A stretch of 64,000 nt of DNA from Pollenia angustigena (GCA_930367215.1 OV884057.1:247468830-247532829), one strand, 5' to 3'; shown: positions 10,437 through 22,055, numbered from the stretch's first letter. Translations and numbers: made by a program. Notes: a model not told the origin generated them from the letters alone.

Positions 10437-10552
10437 TAGAAAATATCGATATTTAAAAAATAATAATCGATATATATCGCCGATATTTAAAATACCGATA
10501 TATCAATATATCGATATTAAAATACGACTATCGAATTCGATATTTTTTAAAG
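10437..10552. repeat. ATCGATA-rich block
   Basis: Dense ATCGATAT and GATATCG words. A similar block lies at 11690-11768, so the pair may be the ends of an older composite that contains the two repeats between them. Boundaries are not clear. Confidence 0.4.
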
Positions 10553-10622
10553 TCCGTCTTTATTAAAAACTCAAAATTTTAGCCATTTTTTCAAACAATA
10601 TGTTTTCTTAAGAATTGGCATC

Positions 10623-11080
10623 ATATCGACCCCTTTGCGCGAAATTATCGTATATTGGTATTTCCACAGAAATGTCTACTTTTTGTCACGTAACGTCACC
10701 AACCATTTTTAATTGTTTCTCAAAGAATAATGAAAATATTATTTACTTTTTTGCATTTGGGTGTAGAGCGCAACAAGGTTTTCATTTAGTGAAAGAGAGA
10801 AAAAAAAAATACAAGAATAATTAGTAGGTGACGTGACAGAAAGAGAGCTTTTCTGTGGAAGTGCCCATATGCCAATTTTTTTTGATGCAATCTTGTTCTA
10901 CATTCAAAGAGACGTTATCTGACAAAATATTGTAGGTGAATTTAACTTCGTTGCTCCAAAAATTGAATGTATTTTTTCATTTTGATATTGCAAGCGAAAG
11001 CAGAGAAAAGTAGAAAAATGGCTGTCCTGTAAAATTTGGTTTTTGTAACATACGATAATTTCGCGCAAAGGGGTCGATAT
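10623..11080. mobile_element. TIR element with 31-bp perfect terminal inverted repeats
   Basis: 10623-10653 (ATATCGACCCCTTTGCGCG...) is the exact inverse of 11050-11080. A second, inner inverted pair joins 10655-10702 and 10826-10880 (sharing CTTCCACAGAAA- and GTCACGT-type words). The right arm is therefore split by about 170 bp of unpaired DNA. No target duplication is obvious. Non-autonomous element, superfamily unassigned. Confidence 0.75.
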
Positions 11081-11138
11081 ATAAATGCAATTTTGTAGTA
11101 ACTCTAATATGATAGCAAATTTAGTTTCTAGATCATGT

Positions 11139-11645
11139 ATGGATGAAAAAAGGACTTGCCAAAAGATAAAATTTGATTCCCATATTGCCCTATTTAAAAC
11201 GAAGGGTTACCACCCCATTGCATTTTTTTCAAAACGCGAACTAGCACGAATTTCAAAAAAAGCTGAGACGCGTATTCATTTTAATCGACTAAAGATTAAA
11301 ATATGTTAATTTAGCATTTTTATTACAAACAACAAAATTCAAAAACCGTTTTTTTTTGTAAAGGAAATTCTTAAAATAAAGGACATGGATGATCGTCCTT
11401 GGAAAAATTGTATATACAGTTGGACGCGACTTAAAAAAGCGATACCCAATTTGCATATTTTGGTAAGGAAACAGATTCTAAAACTAACAAAACATGCAAA
11501 AATAGACCCTTTTTCAAACTGGTCCAGCTCACGAGAGGTCAAAGCTGGAGCCGAAAAATTTAAAATGTCATCTTAAAAAAGTCCAAGGTTTATTTTTAGG
11601 AGGGTTCATCGAACACCTTTTTTTTGTGAGTTGCTCTAATGTATA
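11139..11645 (+). repeat. Dispersed repeat R1, copy a
   Basis: About 500 bp shared with 26626-27150 on the other strand, including GATAAAATTTGATWCCCATA, GCTGAGACGCGTATTCATTT-like and GGACATGGATGATCGTCC words. Both copies keep a 63-66 codon frame starting MDDRPW (11385-11576 here), but most base changes between the copies alter amino acids, so selection for a peptide is not supported. No termini or TIRs found. Confidence 0.75.
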
Positions 11646-11789
11646 TATATTTAATTTTTTAATTTGGTAATAGTTTCAGCAAAATACGTTCGATATATCG
11701 ATATTTTTGAAATAATAAATATCAATACTCTTAAAAATATCGATTGGATATGTATCGATATATTTTTTCAATTTGCCCGTCCCTAATCC

Positions 11790-12259
11790 GTACGGACTTA
11801 ATATTAAATTAAAGTATTTTTCTTAATATACAAGTGTCACGAATGATGACATGGAACTGTCTATATAATTCTAAATTCAGTATTATGTCTACTTAAGCAA
11901 GCCGTTATTAAGTCTTGTTTAAAAACGATTAGTTTTTTAAAATTAAGACAAAATCCTCCAACATATCTATCCTTTTACAATTTATTAAACTTTTTTAAAA
12001 TTTCTTGGTTACGAATAGACTCCCTTTGCACACGCAAAGTTTACTCTGCAAAGTATTTGTATTTTAAGGGGTCAGAGGGATAAGCGAATGAGTCTCAAGC
12101 TTACATGTACTAGTAAAGTTTCTTTGCTCATTTTGGTTGCATGTTTAATTTGACAAACACAAAAAAAGACAACAAATATAAAACAGATGTGAAGAAAAGT
12201 TCAGAAAAAAATGGAAAAGACTTCGTAAAAGTAAATTAGTGAAAGTTGTTATAATTTAA
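11790..12259. other. AT-rich stretch, nothing recognised
   Basis: No ORF or repeat that I can support. Confidence 0.45.
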
Positions 12260-12390
12260 GTTCACGCTTTGAAAGTTTTTTTTCAGATAGTCTGAGTTTA
12301 TTTGTAAGAGGGAAAGAGAATATGTTATTCTTCTCTTCCCTCTCACCAATAAACTCAGACTTTCTAAAAGAAAGCTTTCATAATGTGAAC
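12260..12390. mobile_element. 131-bp hairpin MITE, relative of the palindromes at 21.6 and 21.9 kb
   Basis: Ends GTTCACGCTTTGAAAG and CTTTCATAATGTGAAC. The arms pair across AGTCTGAGTTTA / TAAACTCAGACT with a purine/pyrimidine core (GAGGGAAAGAGAAT..TCTTCCCTCTC) like that of the 142-bp palindromes, but the outer sequence differs. Probably a diverged relative (inference). Confidence 0.65.
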
Positions 12391-12870
12391 GCAGACATAA
12401 CTATCTAATAGTACAGGTCCTTGGAGTTTGTTATAACCGTGTTCTACTGTAATTGTTTTGTTTGTTTGAGTTTTTGGCTATAATTTAAAATAATTTGTGG
12501 TTTTGTAGTGAGAAAATATACTTTTTCTACAATTGTAAAGAAAAGATGAAAAAGAAAATGAATAATTTATGGTTGACTTTAAAAGTTTTTGTTGTATAAT
12601 TAAGAAAATGCATTTGTTTATTTAATGGTCCAAATTATGGGTTGTGTGATTTTTTGGTTGGCAAATAAAAAAAAAACACATTTTGAACAAGATTTCTTAG
12701 AGAAAAAAGTACTTTTTGTTATGTACTTATCCTAGCAAAACAAAAGTAATTTTGTTTTCATATAAACACAAGGTTGGGAAATGTTCTTTGACCCTAATTT
12801 TTTAAATAAACAATACACATTTATTTTGCTTCTGTTTAGTTGATTTCCAATTTTTTTTTTATTTCGTAGA
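12391..12870. other. AT-rich stretch, nothing recognised
   Basis: Long A and T runs; no gene supported. Confidence 0.45.
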
Positions 12871-12879
12871 AAAAATTAT

Positions 12880-13420
12880 ATTGGCCAAGTGACCGCCGCC
12901 AGAATTGACGAACCTACGGACCCGACTTGTGACATTTTCCATTACGTTTGCCATGATTCTGGTAATAGATTAGGCGAGCCGGAAAAACATCCCTCTGAAT
13001 TTCGATTATAGTTCGTGCTTTATGCGCCGTTGCGATATCCTGTTGAAACCACATATTCTCCGAATTCTTTCAATTAAGGAAGTCATTGAGCATGGCTCTG
13101 TAGCGCTAGCCGCTCAAAGAAGTCGTTTGTATTGCTTTAAAAAAATAAGGTCCGATCGTGCCTCCAGCGTTAACACCACACCATAAAGTTACTTTGAGCG
13201 GTTGTAATGGCTTATCTTGTGTTATGCGCAGGTTTTCGGTGGCCCAGAAGAAATAACCCATTCACAGAGATGGTAATGGGAACAAGAGTTGTCTACCGCG
13301 ACGTCAATTATTCCGCGTTCTTGAGGGGTATAAAATCGTTCGATAAAGGACCTTAACACTTTAGTACCGTTTTCAAAAGTATTGATATAAAAATGTCTTT
13401 TTGCAAGCAAATAGTTTTCA
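12880..13420 (-). pseudogene. Mariner-type transposase relic
   Basis: On the minus strand, segments in shifting frames match the mariner fold: TLWCGVNAGGTIGPYFF (13139-13190), then RYRAMLNDFL and MWFQQDIATAHKARTI, which holds the second catalytic Asp. The terminal part VRRFVNSGGGHLANIIF lies at about 12880-12930. The block with the third Asp and the FLWGYLK motif is missing between the last two, so there is an internal deletion, plus stops and frameshifts. The first-Asp region is eroded. TIRs were not found. It differs from the other mariners here in wording and appears older. Confidence 0.75.
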
Positions 13421-14440
13421 CAAAAATTTTTATAAAAAATCGAATTTATGAAAAAGTAATTTTTAAACTTTTTTAAATTTTTTAATTTAAAATTGTTTTT
13501 ACCAAAAATATCTTTTGTGGAACTAAAATCTCTACAAAATTTCGTTCAGAATTTCTGCATTAAAAATCATTATTTTTTATTATGAATTTTATGACTACCC
13601 GCCGCGAATTCGTCTGGAAATATACACTCTCTCTCAGATAATTAGAAGCACAAACATTTTTATTTTAAATTTCAAGCATTGTCATGCCCTTTCCGATAGT
13701 AGTATTAGACAAAAAAAAATTTTAAATATATCATGTGATCGAGAGTTTATCAATTCCATCTATTGATTTAAATACATCATCCCACCAATCATTCATCCAT
13801 CAAACTGTCGATCATCTTGAAAAAGTCCATCAACACCTTCTCATCATCCGCATCACATTAAAAAAAAAAAACATAAAAAATGCAATTAAAATAAAATAAA
13901 AGAATTTCAAATAAGATGTTAAAAAATTTCAATACATTTTACTACATCGTACAAGAAACAATTTCCTTTAGCTTTTTTTCCAAAAGCCAAACAATAAATT
14001 CCAAGGAACAACACAAAAGATACCTAAAACGTAACAAATCAACAAATCAATTTACTTACTCATCAATTTATTCAGTTTGGCCCCCTTTTTGATTATTGAA
14101 AGGGTCTTTTGATTTCCTCGTTATCAAACTGAATAGCATTTAAATATGTATGTATGTATGTATTCTATGTAAGTAGATGTATCTTATTCTTTCTATTTAA
14201 GAGAGAAAGATATTTCAGTAATTAAATAATTGCATTGCATTTCATTTGTTTTTAGTTTAAGGCTTATAAGTCTATTTGATTTGAAAGTACTGTTGCATGC
14301 ATCCCAGTAAACATTGTAATATGAAAATGTAAATTTTCTTTCACTTTCATCCTCTACACCAGTGAAGGGCACATTTGCAAATTCTATGTACGCGTGCATA
14401 GGATTAAAAATGCTGCTTGTGTGACGTCGACACATGTACA
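13421..14440. other. Non-coding stretch with a short TATG run
   Basis: Contains a GTATGTATGTATGTATT microsatellite at 14147-14163. AGTGAAGGGCACA at 14361-14373 is the inverse of TGTGCCCTTCACT at 14903-14915, flanking the next element. Confidence 0.45.
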
Positions 14441-14446
14441 CTATAA

Positions 14447-14861
14447 AACGGGGGAAACGCAGAAGACCTTCTTACTTCAGGTTTTTTTAAGGCCTGCTTT
14501 GAAATTTGTTTGATTCAATTACTATTATTATTTAAATGCTAAAGAATGCCTCATAGAAGGCCTCGACTCCTTGGTATAAAAGATAAGATACACCTTCCAC
14601 ACTCGCTTCTATGAGAAGGAAGTAGAGAAGGAGTAACATTTTTTGTATTGTTTTTTTTTTGCACAAGCAAAAGCAAAATAATTATTTTTTTTTGATCCCG
14701 TTACAATTCTTATGTACCTGCTAAAGAAGCGAGAGCGGAAGGCCTTCTCCGCAATGACAACGATATGAGTACAGAATGGAGCGTGCAGGCCTTATACATC
14801 CAAAAAAAGGGGTACATAGGCCTTCTAGAAGGTCTCCGTACTCCTTCTATTTCCCGCTGGG
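14447..14861 (+). repeat. Dispersed TIR repeat R2, copy a
   Basis: Ends in TTTCCCGCTGGG. Shared with 62737-63639 in the opposite orientation, including CGCTTCTTTAGCAGGTACAT (inverse here), AATGCCTCATAGAAGGCCT-like and GTGTGGAAGGTGTATCTTAT-like words. It is rich in AGGCCT. The left terminus (GGGGGAAACGCAGAAGA) is worn compared with the other copy. This copy lacks the insertion present in copy b. Non-coding. Confidence 0.75.
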
Positions 14862-15159
14862 TTCTTATTTCGTTAACACAAGCATAAATGTGATAGTGTG
14901 TGTGTGCCCTTCACTGCTCTACACCAGCGATGATCACGCTATTCCCCCAGGGGCCGTGCACTTTTCGTGATGTTCACATATACAACACGAATGTTACCGA
15001 AACTCACTTCAAAGATTGTTAAAAACTATAATATAATTTAATTATCAATGGGTGCACAGTCTTCACCCATAGATAACATTCTTAACACTAATCATCTTAA
15101 ACTCTGCAAAAATATGTTTGGTTTCTTATTCATTGGCAGAAATGCAAAACATGAATCTT

Positions 15160-16002
15160 CACACAGAAAAAAATCAAGTTAAAAACGTCGAAAACAAGGT
15201 TGATTTAAATTTTTTCGGTGGTGATTTTGCTTCATACGGGTTTCATGTTAATTCAACCTGATTTTACAATAACTGCGAACAACATTTTTTTCTTTTGATA
15301 TAACTATAATTCATGTTAATTTAACATTGCAGTAAAGTTAGAGCAAAATGTAATTTATATTGAAATAACAATCGGAATCACGTTGAATGAAAGTTATTTC
15401 CAGTTGAAACAACGTGAATTTCATGTAGAATCAAATGGGTTTGAGTGTATTTTAACAGTGTGAAGAAGCTTCAGACAACATTTGCATTTATGTAAGAATA
15501 ATTCAAAACCCTGTAACACATGTTTCACTTATTTTGTATTCTCCTTTGTTAACAGAAGCATCAGCAGAATCGCCCGATATGGTCATCATTCTACTTTGAA
15601 AACTTGATGTACTATTTAAATAAACAATTTTAATTAAAAGAATACGGGAATTGTCTCTTTTTATAACATATTTTAAAAGTGAAAATAAAAAATGTACATA
15701 ATTAAGTAGGTATGCATGTTAATTTAACAAGATAAACTTTTGATTTTAATACAAAACATGTTTTTATGGGTTCAATATTGAATCCAGATTTATTTATATT
15801 TTAATTTTTTTTTTTTTTTTATTTTTTTAACAGTGAATAATATTAAATAAACGTAATTTAAGGTTATTTTGATATTTTTTATTAAAAATTAATATGAAAT
15901 AATGATAAATTTAAGTAAAGGGCATAATTTTTCTGAAATTTAACATGATTCTCAATCAACATTTTTCCATGTTAATTTTACATGGGTATTTTTTTCTGTG
16001 TG
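15160..16002. mobile_element. MITE with CACACAGAAAAAAAT termini
   Basis: Starts CACACAGAAAAAAATCAAG and ends ATTTTTTTCTGTGTG, an inverted pair of about 15 bp. The interior repeats CATGTTAATTTAAC-like words several times in both orientations (for example near 15240, 15310, 15720, 15970). No ORF and no clear target duplication. A second element with the same ends lies at 56116-56790. Confidence 0.7.
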
Positions 16003-17690
16003 TTGGCTCTCAATTACAGTTTTTTGCTGTGTAATTTGCTTCGCAACATTGACATATTAAAACTGCTTTTGCAGACATCGCCAGTTATAGTTCCAAAACT
16101 CCAAAACCTTTTAGTAAAAGCGGTTCACGTGTACGGTCACTTTAAGGCCTTGTTACTCATATGTTAATGTTGCGGACACGTAAACGTTGCAGACGACTTT
16201 AAAAGTTGGTAGTTACAAGAAATACGTAAAAGTGTCATTTTTTGTCAATAAATATTTAAAGGCGATTTCAAAAGTACAACCTTTAATACATTTCTTAAAC
16301 AGCTGTAACGTTAAAACCGAGAAAAATTTTAATTGAATTAGCTTCATTCGCAACGCAACATTACGTTTACGTAAGAGTACATATTTAAACATAAGCTTGA
16401 TAAAGAGAACGGATCAACTGGTCCGCAATGTATACGTCTACGTAAGAGTAACGAGGGCACACACTGAAGCTGGAGGTCCACACCACGAGTTTTCGCCTTC
16501 ATGCATTGCATGTTTTTCATAACTCATTTGCACTCCTACGCTTTTGTGCAAGTAACCTGCTACGTAAAACGATACGGATTCTACTTTTTAAGCGGGTGCT
16601 TCGGGTTAACTAAATTTGCCAGCTCAAATATTCTCAGTCGCATCTTTATCTAGGCCAGGAATATCAATGCATCGCAAATATAAGCTTTTGTTGTTATTTG
16701 CTTCTTATTTTATAGTCGAAAATAAGTCGTTTTGAAAAATTGGCCTTATGATTATCGTAAGCGACATAAATACGACAAACTTTCTACGTGTGTGTTCTAC
16801 ATTGTCCTTATCGTAGATTTTAAATATAATCGACACAAATTGTTAAAAGGCTGCGACTTCGATCAAGACAACGACTCTCGTAATGAGGCTGAAATCAATA
16901 TTTCGTATAATTTAAACTATCAGGCCTGTTTTGAAAATCACCTGTTTTCAAATCACATGTGTCTTTTAAAATCACACGTGTGATATGGTGGTGCTCGGTT
17001 TTTTTGTTTTTCGGTGTGATTTTAAATTGCCGAAAGCAAACCAAAAAACGAAAACAAAAAAAACCGTGTAATTTTTCAAAATAGCACGTGATTCGCAAAA
17101 CAAACTTGTTTATTAAGTTCTTTATAACATTGACATTTACGTGTGAAAGCCACAATTTTAAACCGTCTGTATTTGTTAGTTTTAACAAACATGTGCAATT
17201 ACATATGGATTTTACTAAGTATTTACACATGCTACTTCCCGTTCAAAAAACTCAATACACTTACGGTTTTTTACAAATGCACTCACATTATTTGTAATGA
17301 CAGCTTCAGTGGCAGCCCATTTTGTTTGCGAGTAGAAATTTGGAACTTTCATGCTATTAAATTTCAAAATGATAATCACTGTTACGCTTTTAAAAATTTA
17401 ATGCAAATTTACTGGATTATTGTAAAACTGTTATTTGTCAATTACACTGAAATGTATTATTGTTTGTTCACTTGAAACTAAATTATACTTACCTTTTTTA
17501 TTGTTTTTATATTTAAATTAAAGATACTCCGTGAGGATGCAACTCGAAGAGTAGCGAAATATTGGAAATAAATAAAGAAGAATTTTAACGAACAATCCAG
17601 GCGTCGAGCTCAACTATTTTATTTTTTTATTATTAAATTGGAAAGGTCAAATAAAAAACAACTTTAATATTGTTATTAAAGTATAATTAA
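16003..17690. other. Non-coding stretch with palindromic words
   Basis: Repeated ACGTTTACGTAAGAGTA-like words (16360-16450) and a CACACGTGTG palindrome near 16974. Overlapping short ORFs at 16.7-17.5 kb have no recognisable domain and are treated as chance. Confidence 0.45.
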
Positions 17691-17696
17691 ATTTTC

Positions 17697-17850
17697 GAGC
17701 TTGAGGTCTTATTTTTTAAATAAAATTTTTAATTTTATTTTAACCAATATTTCGGCACTCCTTTGTGTGCCCTCTTCAGGGCTTTTTCTCTTGATTATTT
17801 GACAAAATTTAACAATTTATGTTTTATTTCGTTAAATTTGTTAAAAAATT
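17697..17850 (-). repeat. Dispersed repeat R3, partial copy
   Basis: GCTTGAGGTCTTATTTTTTA, then CCAATATTTCGGCACTCCTT and GTGCCCTCTTCAGGGC. The same order occurs at 28340-28460 in the large palindrome and, more diverged, at 57288 and 57785-57830. It may be the 3' end of a retroelement or part of a foldback family. Confidence 0.6.
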
Positions 17851-17967
17851 GTTAAATTATTATATTTCTGTAGTGTATAACACTGTTATTTAAAAAATAA
17901 AGGGTGGTTAAATTGTAAGGGCCGATGTTGATTTTTAATAGAACACAAATTATTCAGGAAATTACTG

Positions 17968-19200
17968 TTATTTCTTTTTATTATGATAATATTGGTATGG
18001 GTCAATTATGTAATGGCCGCCTAAACCTCGGCGGCACACCTCCATCCGAAGGTCCAAATTTTCGATGACGCTGAGGCATAATCGAGGTTCTATGCCGTTA
18101 ATGTGCCGAATTATCTCATCCTTTAGCTCTTGAATTATTGCTGGCTTATCGACGTACACCTTTTCTTTCAAATAACCCCAAAGAAAGAAGCCCAACGGTG
18201 TCAAATCACATGATCTTGGCGGCCAATTGACATCGCCACAACGGCCATTAAATTAGTCGCGCAAAAAGCCATTGTTTCGTTAGCAGTGTGGCAAGTGGCA
18301 CCGTCCTATTGAAACCACATATCGTGCATATCCATATATTCTAATTCGGGCCATAAAAAGTTCGTTATCATCTCACTCTAGCGAACACCATTAACAGTAA
18401 CTGCCTGACCGGCCTCATTTTGGAAATAAATACGGTCCGATGATGCCGCCAGCCCATAAACCGCACCAAACAGTTAATCTTTGTGGTTGCATTGGTTTTT
18501 CGACAATCACTCTTGGATTATAATTCGCCCAAATGCGGCAACTCTGCTTATTGACGAATCCACTGAGGCGAAAATGTGCTTCATCACTGAAGATGATTTT
18601 CTTCGAAAATGTATCATCCACTAATGCTATATCTTGCCACCATTCTGACCATTGACGACGTTTGGAATGGTCAAAAGGCTTTAGTTCTTGAGTCAATTGC
18701 ACCTTGTAAGCGTGAAAATGCAAGTCTTTATGCATATAGTTCACCAACGACGAGCTTGAGAAGTGCAATTGTAGGACACAATGACGAGTTAAGGTGGACG
18801 GCTCTTCAGCCACACTATCGCGAACAGCAGCAATATTTTCTACAGTACGAGCTGTACGAGCATGCATTGGTGTTTGAACATCACCTACAGACCCGGTTTG
18901 CTCACATGTTTGCACGATTTTTCCGATTTTACGCACATTTGGACGGTTAAATTGACCGAAAAAATCAAGAAGTGAACGATATTTATTTAAGTGCCCCGGT
19001 AGGCTAGCTTGTAGCGAGCTAGTCTATCAGCGCCGAGGTTGCGGCTTCGATTCCCGCCAGAGACTCTGGGTTCTTTCCTGCAGACAAGCATAGAGCTTGG
19101 CGGGATTAGCTTAGGAAATTAAAAATGGTTTGAACGCCCATTTTCATAATAAGCCTGAATAACTTTAACGAGTTGCTCGATTGTGTATCTTTCCATGGTT
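17968..19200 (-). pseudogene. Rosa-like mariner transposase, inactivated
   Basis: Reading the minus strand from about 19200: start region MERYTIEQLVKVIQAYYENG, then the SINE insertion, then a 173-codon block (18936-18415) with KIGKIVQ in the helix-turn-helix part, ELKPFDHSKRRQW, and IIFSDEAHFRLSG with the first catalytic Asp, ending GIIGPYLF. Next come a stop in VNGVR*, a stop beside the second Asp (FQ*DGATCHTA), and a frameshifted stretch. The last block (18204-17968) reads MTPLGFFLWGYLKEKVY. In relatives this site is TPLD, so the third catalytic Asp has become Gly (GGC). Several independent lesions make it a fossil. Confidence 0.85.
18989..19127 (+). repeat. tRNA-derived SINE, copy 1, inserted in the mariner
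   Basis: Begins GTGCCCCGGTAGGCTAGCTTG (A-box-like) and contains GCTTCGATTCCCGCC (B-box-like), then AGAGACTCTGG and a tail that becomes A-rich. It breaks the transposase reading about 25 codons in. A diverged relative is at 32826-32922, sharing GGTAG, TGATAG/CTATCAG-region spacing, CTCGATT/TTCGATT and GAGACTCTGG. Cloverleaf pairing is poor, so not a functional tRNA. Confidence 0.65.
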
Positions 19201-19311
19201 CAAATTGAGTTAGTCTGAAATTAAGAAATGCCAAATGAAATGCAGAATAAAAATTGACGTTTAGGTGTGTTTCACATTCAACATCGGCCCTTGAAATGTA
19301 ACCACCCTTTA

Positions 19312-21380
19312 TATATATTTTTTTCAATTGCTTGCTGGGATGCGATATTTGTTTGTATGTGTTTGCTTGCTGATGAAAGTGTGTGTGAATTTGTAAGAAT
19401 ATTTGTTAAATAAATTTTCTATTTTGTCAAAAGGATTAAGTTTTGTTTAATAGTTTATTCAGTCTGTTTTCTTCATACATACGTCCGTCTGTCCGTCCAT
19501 CTGTCCGTCCGTCTGTTTGCCTTTGTAAATGTTATTCTGTGGCTATTATTACAATTAGTCTGTTCGTTTATTTGTTTGTGTAGATGGACACAAAGAATCC
19601 ATGATATATCCATTATTCCTCAAATACACACTAACGCAAACATGCAAATATCTATGCATGTATGAACGTTGATATATTGAGTATTATTGCAAGTTTAGAT
19701 TTAGTTGTTTAATACCTTAAGTATTTTGCTTTTAGCCAAACTAATATCATCAACATCAATATCAATGGAAACGAAAAATGAAATAGCAAAAAAAAAAAAA
19801 AAACATAATACTTTCTATAGTTTAATGTCTCAAAGAGTAGGTGTGTTCATTACATGAGTACTTTATGCCGATTAAGGTTTGTTCTTTTCACCAGTTTATT
19901 GTATTATGCTCTATTCGTACATTATTACCCTCATCAAAGAAATGGCTTAACTGCCCAAATTTATGAGCATTGAAATTGTGATTTATTTTGTTCGATAGAA
20001 TATAAAATAATTTAAAAAGAAGCCTTTAAAATTCTAAAATATACGATTATAAAAATGATTTTTATTGCAAATTTCGATAATAAATACAAAGTAAGGACAA
20101 AAAAGTTTTTGTTTTGCAAAAACAAAATTTGTTACTTAGGACCTTTTTTAATTTGAAAAAATTCTAAAGTAACAAAATAAATGCAAAGTAAATGTCCATA
20201 AACATTAAATGCATCTAAGATTGTTGTATTTTAGTTGTTATTTTTTTTTCTAACTTTTTTTGTTTGCCTTTAGCGGTCAGTAGTTTTTCAATTGGTATTA
20301 AAGTTCTATTACATTTGCGCTTAAACATGTTTTGTCGTTTTTGTCATTGTTAAATTTATTTATGGGTACTTGTAGGGGTTTACATGAAGATTTGCTGTCT
20401 TAAGGGAAATTTGATCGTTCTTATGTGTCAGTCAATATTATTGATTAGATGCGATGTGTATACGGTTAATAAAATTTAACATTTTGTTTTTTACCAACCA
20501 TTTATCCATGCGTCCATCCATCCATCTATCTGACTAACTAAATATATCTAGTTCTTTAAATGATGTTTTTGGTTTTTTCTTAAAAACTCATCTAATTAAT
20601 TTAAAACAAATATTTACTTTTTTTAGTTATTGTGTTTTTTATTATTTGATTAGGTTGTATTTTTGCCCAATCCAAACAATTTTCTTAATTAGCTTGAATT
20701 TTTAGGAACAAAAAATTAAAAATAAAACACTAACAAAATTCCAACTACATGTTATTAAATTAATATTGAAAAATAAAAAACAATTAATTAAAGCCAAAAA
20801 CATGAATAAAAATTAAAAAACAACACCTGCTCATTAGTGAGAGAAAAAAGAATAACAAAAGGTGAAACACTATTTGATCGTGGGCGAATTTTGAACACAC
20901 GAGCAGCTAAAGTGGACCCTGAGAAAAAAAAAAAAAAATATTGTGATACTATCTCGAAAAATAATACAGTTTTTTATGGAATTTTAATATTTACCACAAC
21001 CATTCAGATAAATACAACTACCATATTATTATTGAATTAGTCTTTTAATTGTAAATCACAATTTCGTTATGATTACACACGCACAGTGGTGTTAAATAAT
21101 TAAAAATTCAATAAATATATAGAACTTTTAGGCTGGATTTTTGAGACTTCAGTTAAACAAGTTCAAGTTAAACTGAAAACTGATTTGTGCCGCCATTGTA
21201 AGTCTTAAAAGAAAGTGTGAAAAAATCACATTTCGGCTGAAAAATCCGAGTTTCATAGTATGTAAAACTAAGCTAAAAGTTTAATCCGCATCTTAAAATC
21301 ACGGCCTTATACTACTAACTGCTTGTTCATCGAAACGAAAATTTCGTTAATTAAACTTTAATTTAAAACAAAAACTATAT
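19312..21380. other. Non-coding stretch with simple repeats
   Basis: CCGT/CTGT-type microsatellite at 19484-19515, CCATCCAT run at 20513-20530, long A and T runs. ORFs are short and domain-free. Confidence 0.5.
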
Positions 21381-21586
21381 TTAAAAATTGTTTTTTTTTA
21401 ATTTTCTTTTTTTTGATATTTTTAGTTAAGGTTAAGTTCATCAAATTTAATTTTCATTAAATTATTTTTGCCGAAGGAAGGAATTTTACAGCACGAAATT
21501 TATTGATAATTTGTATTCTAAAATAAAGAAATAAATGAATAAAAATTTTCAATAAATTTCAAGTTGTAAAATTCCTTCCTTCCAAA

Positions 21587-21728
21587 GTGCTGGTTCACAC
21601 ACGTCAAGTTTTACTCGTCAAGTCTTGAGCTTTTAGGAAAGAAGGGAAAAGAGAATGCCATTTCTTTTCCCCTCTCTCCTAAAAACTCAAGACTTGACGA
21701 GTCAAACTTGACGTGTGTGAACCGGCAC
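21587..21728. mobile_element. 142-bp palindromic MITE, copy 1
   Basis: GTGCTGGTTCACACACGTCA to its inverse ending TGTGTGAACCGGCAC. The element is one near-perfect hairpin with arms near 66 bp and a loop of about 8 bp. Flanked by AAA on both sides (21584-21586, 21729-21731), a possible 3-bp duplication. Its left arm has a few more changes than copy 2. Confidence 0.88.
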
Positions 21729-21909
21729 AAAGTATATTTATTGCAAGTACATGCAAGTGATCAGCTGTTCAGTTGTTTATTTTTCGATAGTGTCAAAATT
21801 TGCTTACATTTTAGTGCGCCATGATTTTTTTTTTGTTTTCTATATGTTTGGCTGTTTGACAGTATCAAGAGTTTTTACACAAACAAAATGAATGTTGTTT
21901 TTTTTATTA

Positions 21910-22051
21910 GTGCCGGTTCACACACGTCAAGTTTGTCTCGTCAAGTCTTGAGTTTTTAGGAGAGAAGGGAAAAGAGAATGCCATTTCTTTTCCCCTCTCT
22001 CCTAAAAACTCAAGACTTGACGAGTCAAACTTGACGTGTGTGAACCGGCAC
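21910..22051. mobile_element. 142-bp palindromic MITE, copy 2
   Basis: Same family as copy 1. Arms differ from each other at only two positions that I can see, and TTA lies on both sides (21907-21909, 22052-22054). Three-base duplications, here TTA, fit PIF/Harbinger-type mobilisation (inference). Confidence 0.9.
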
Positions 22052-22055
22052 TTAG

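Larger units (their letters stand above)
17900..19309 (-). mobile_element. Full-length mariner-type transposon (1,410 bp) with TA duplication
   Basis: Inverted ends AAGGGTGGTTAAATTGTAAG and AAGGGTGGTTACATTTCAAG (inverse of the right end) share GGGCCGATGTTGA further in, about 31 bp in all, bordered by TA at 17898-17899 and 19310-19311. The transposase runs on the minus strand and is dead. A tRNA-like SINE is inserted in its 5' coding region (18989-19127). It belongs with the rosa-like DD41D group by its transposase. Confidence 0.88.

Noticed and set aside
18989..19127. tRNA gene inside the mariner
   Set aside because: Box-like motifs exist, but stems do not pair into a cloverleaf, and a diverged relative occurs elsewhere as a repeat.
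21587..22051. CRISPR-like array from two identical palindromes
   Set aside because: Only two copies, 142 bp each, each with its own flanking duplication, in a eukaryotic transposon-rich setting.
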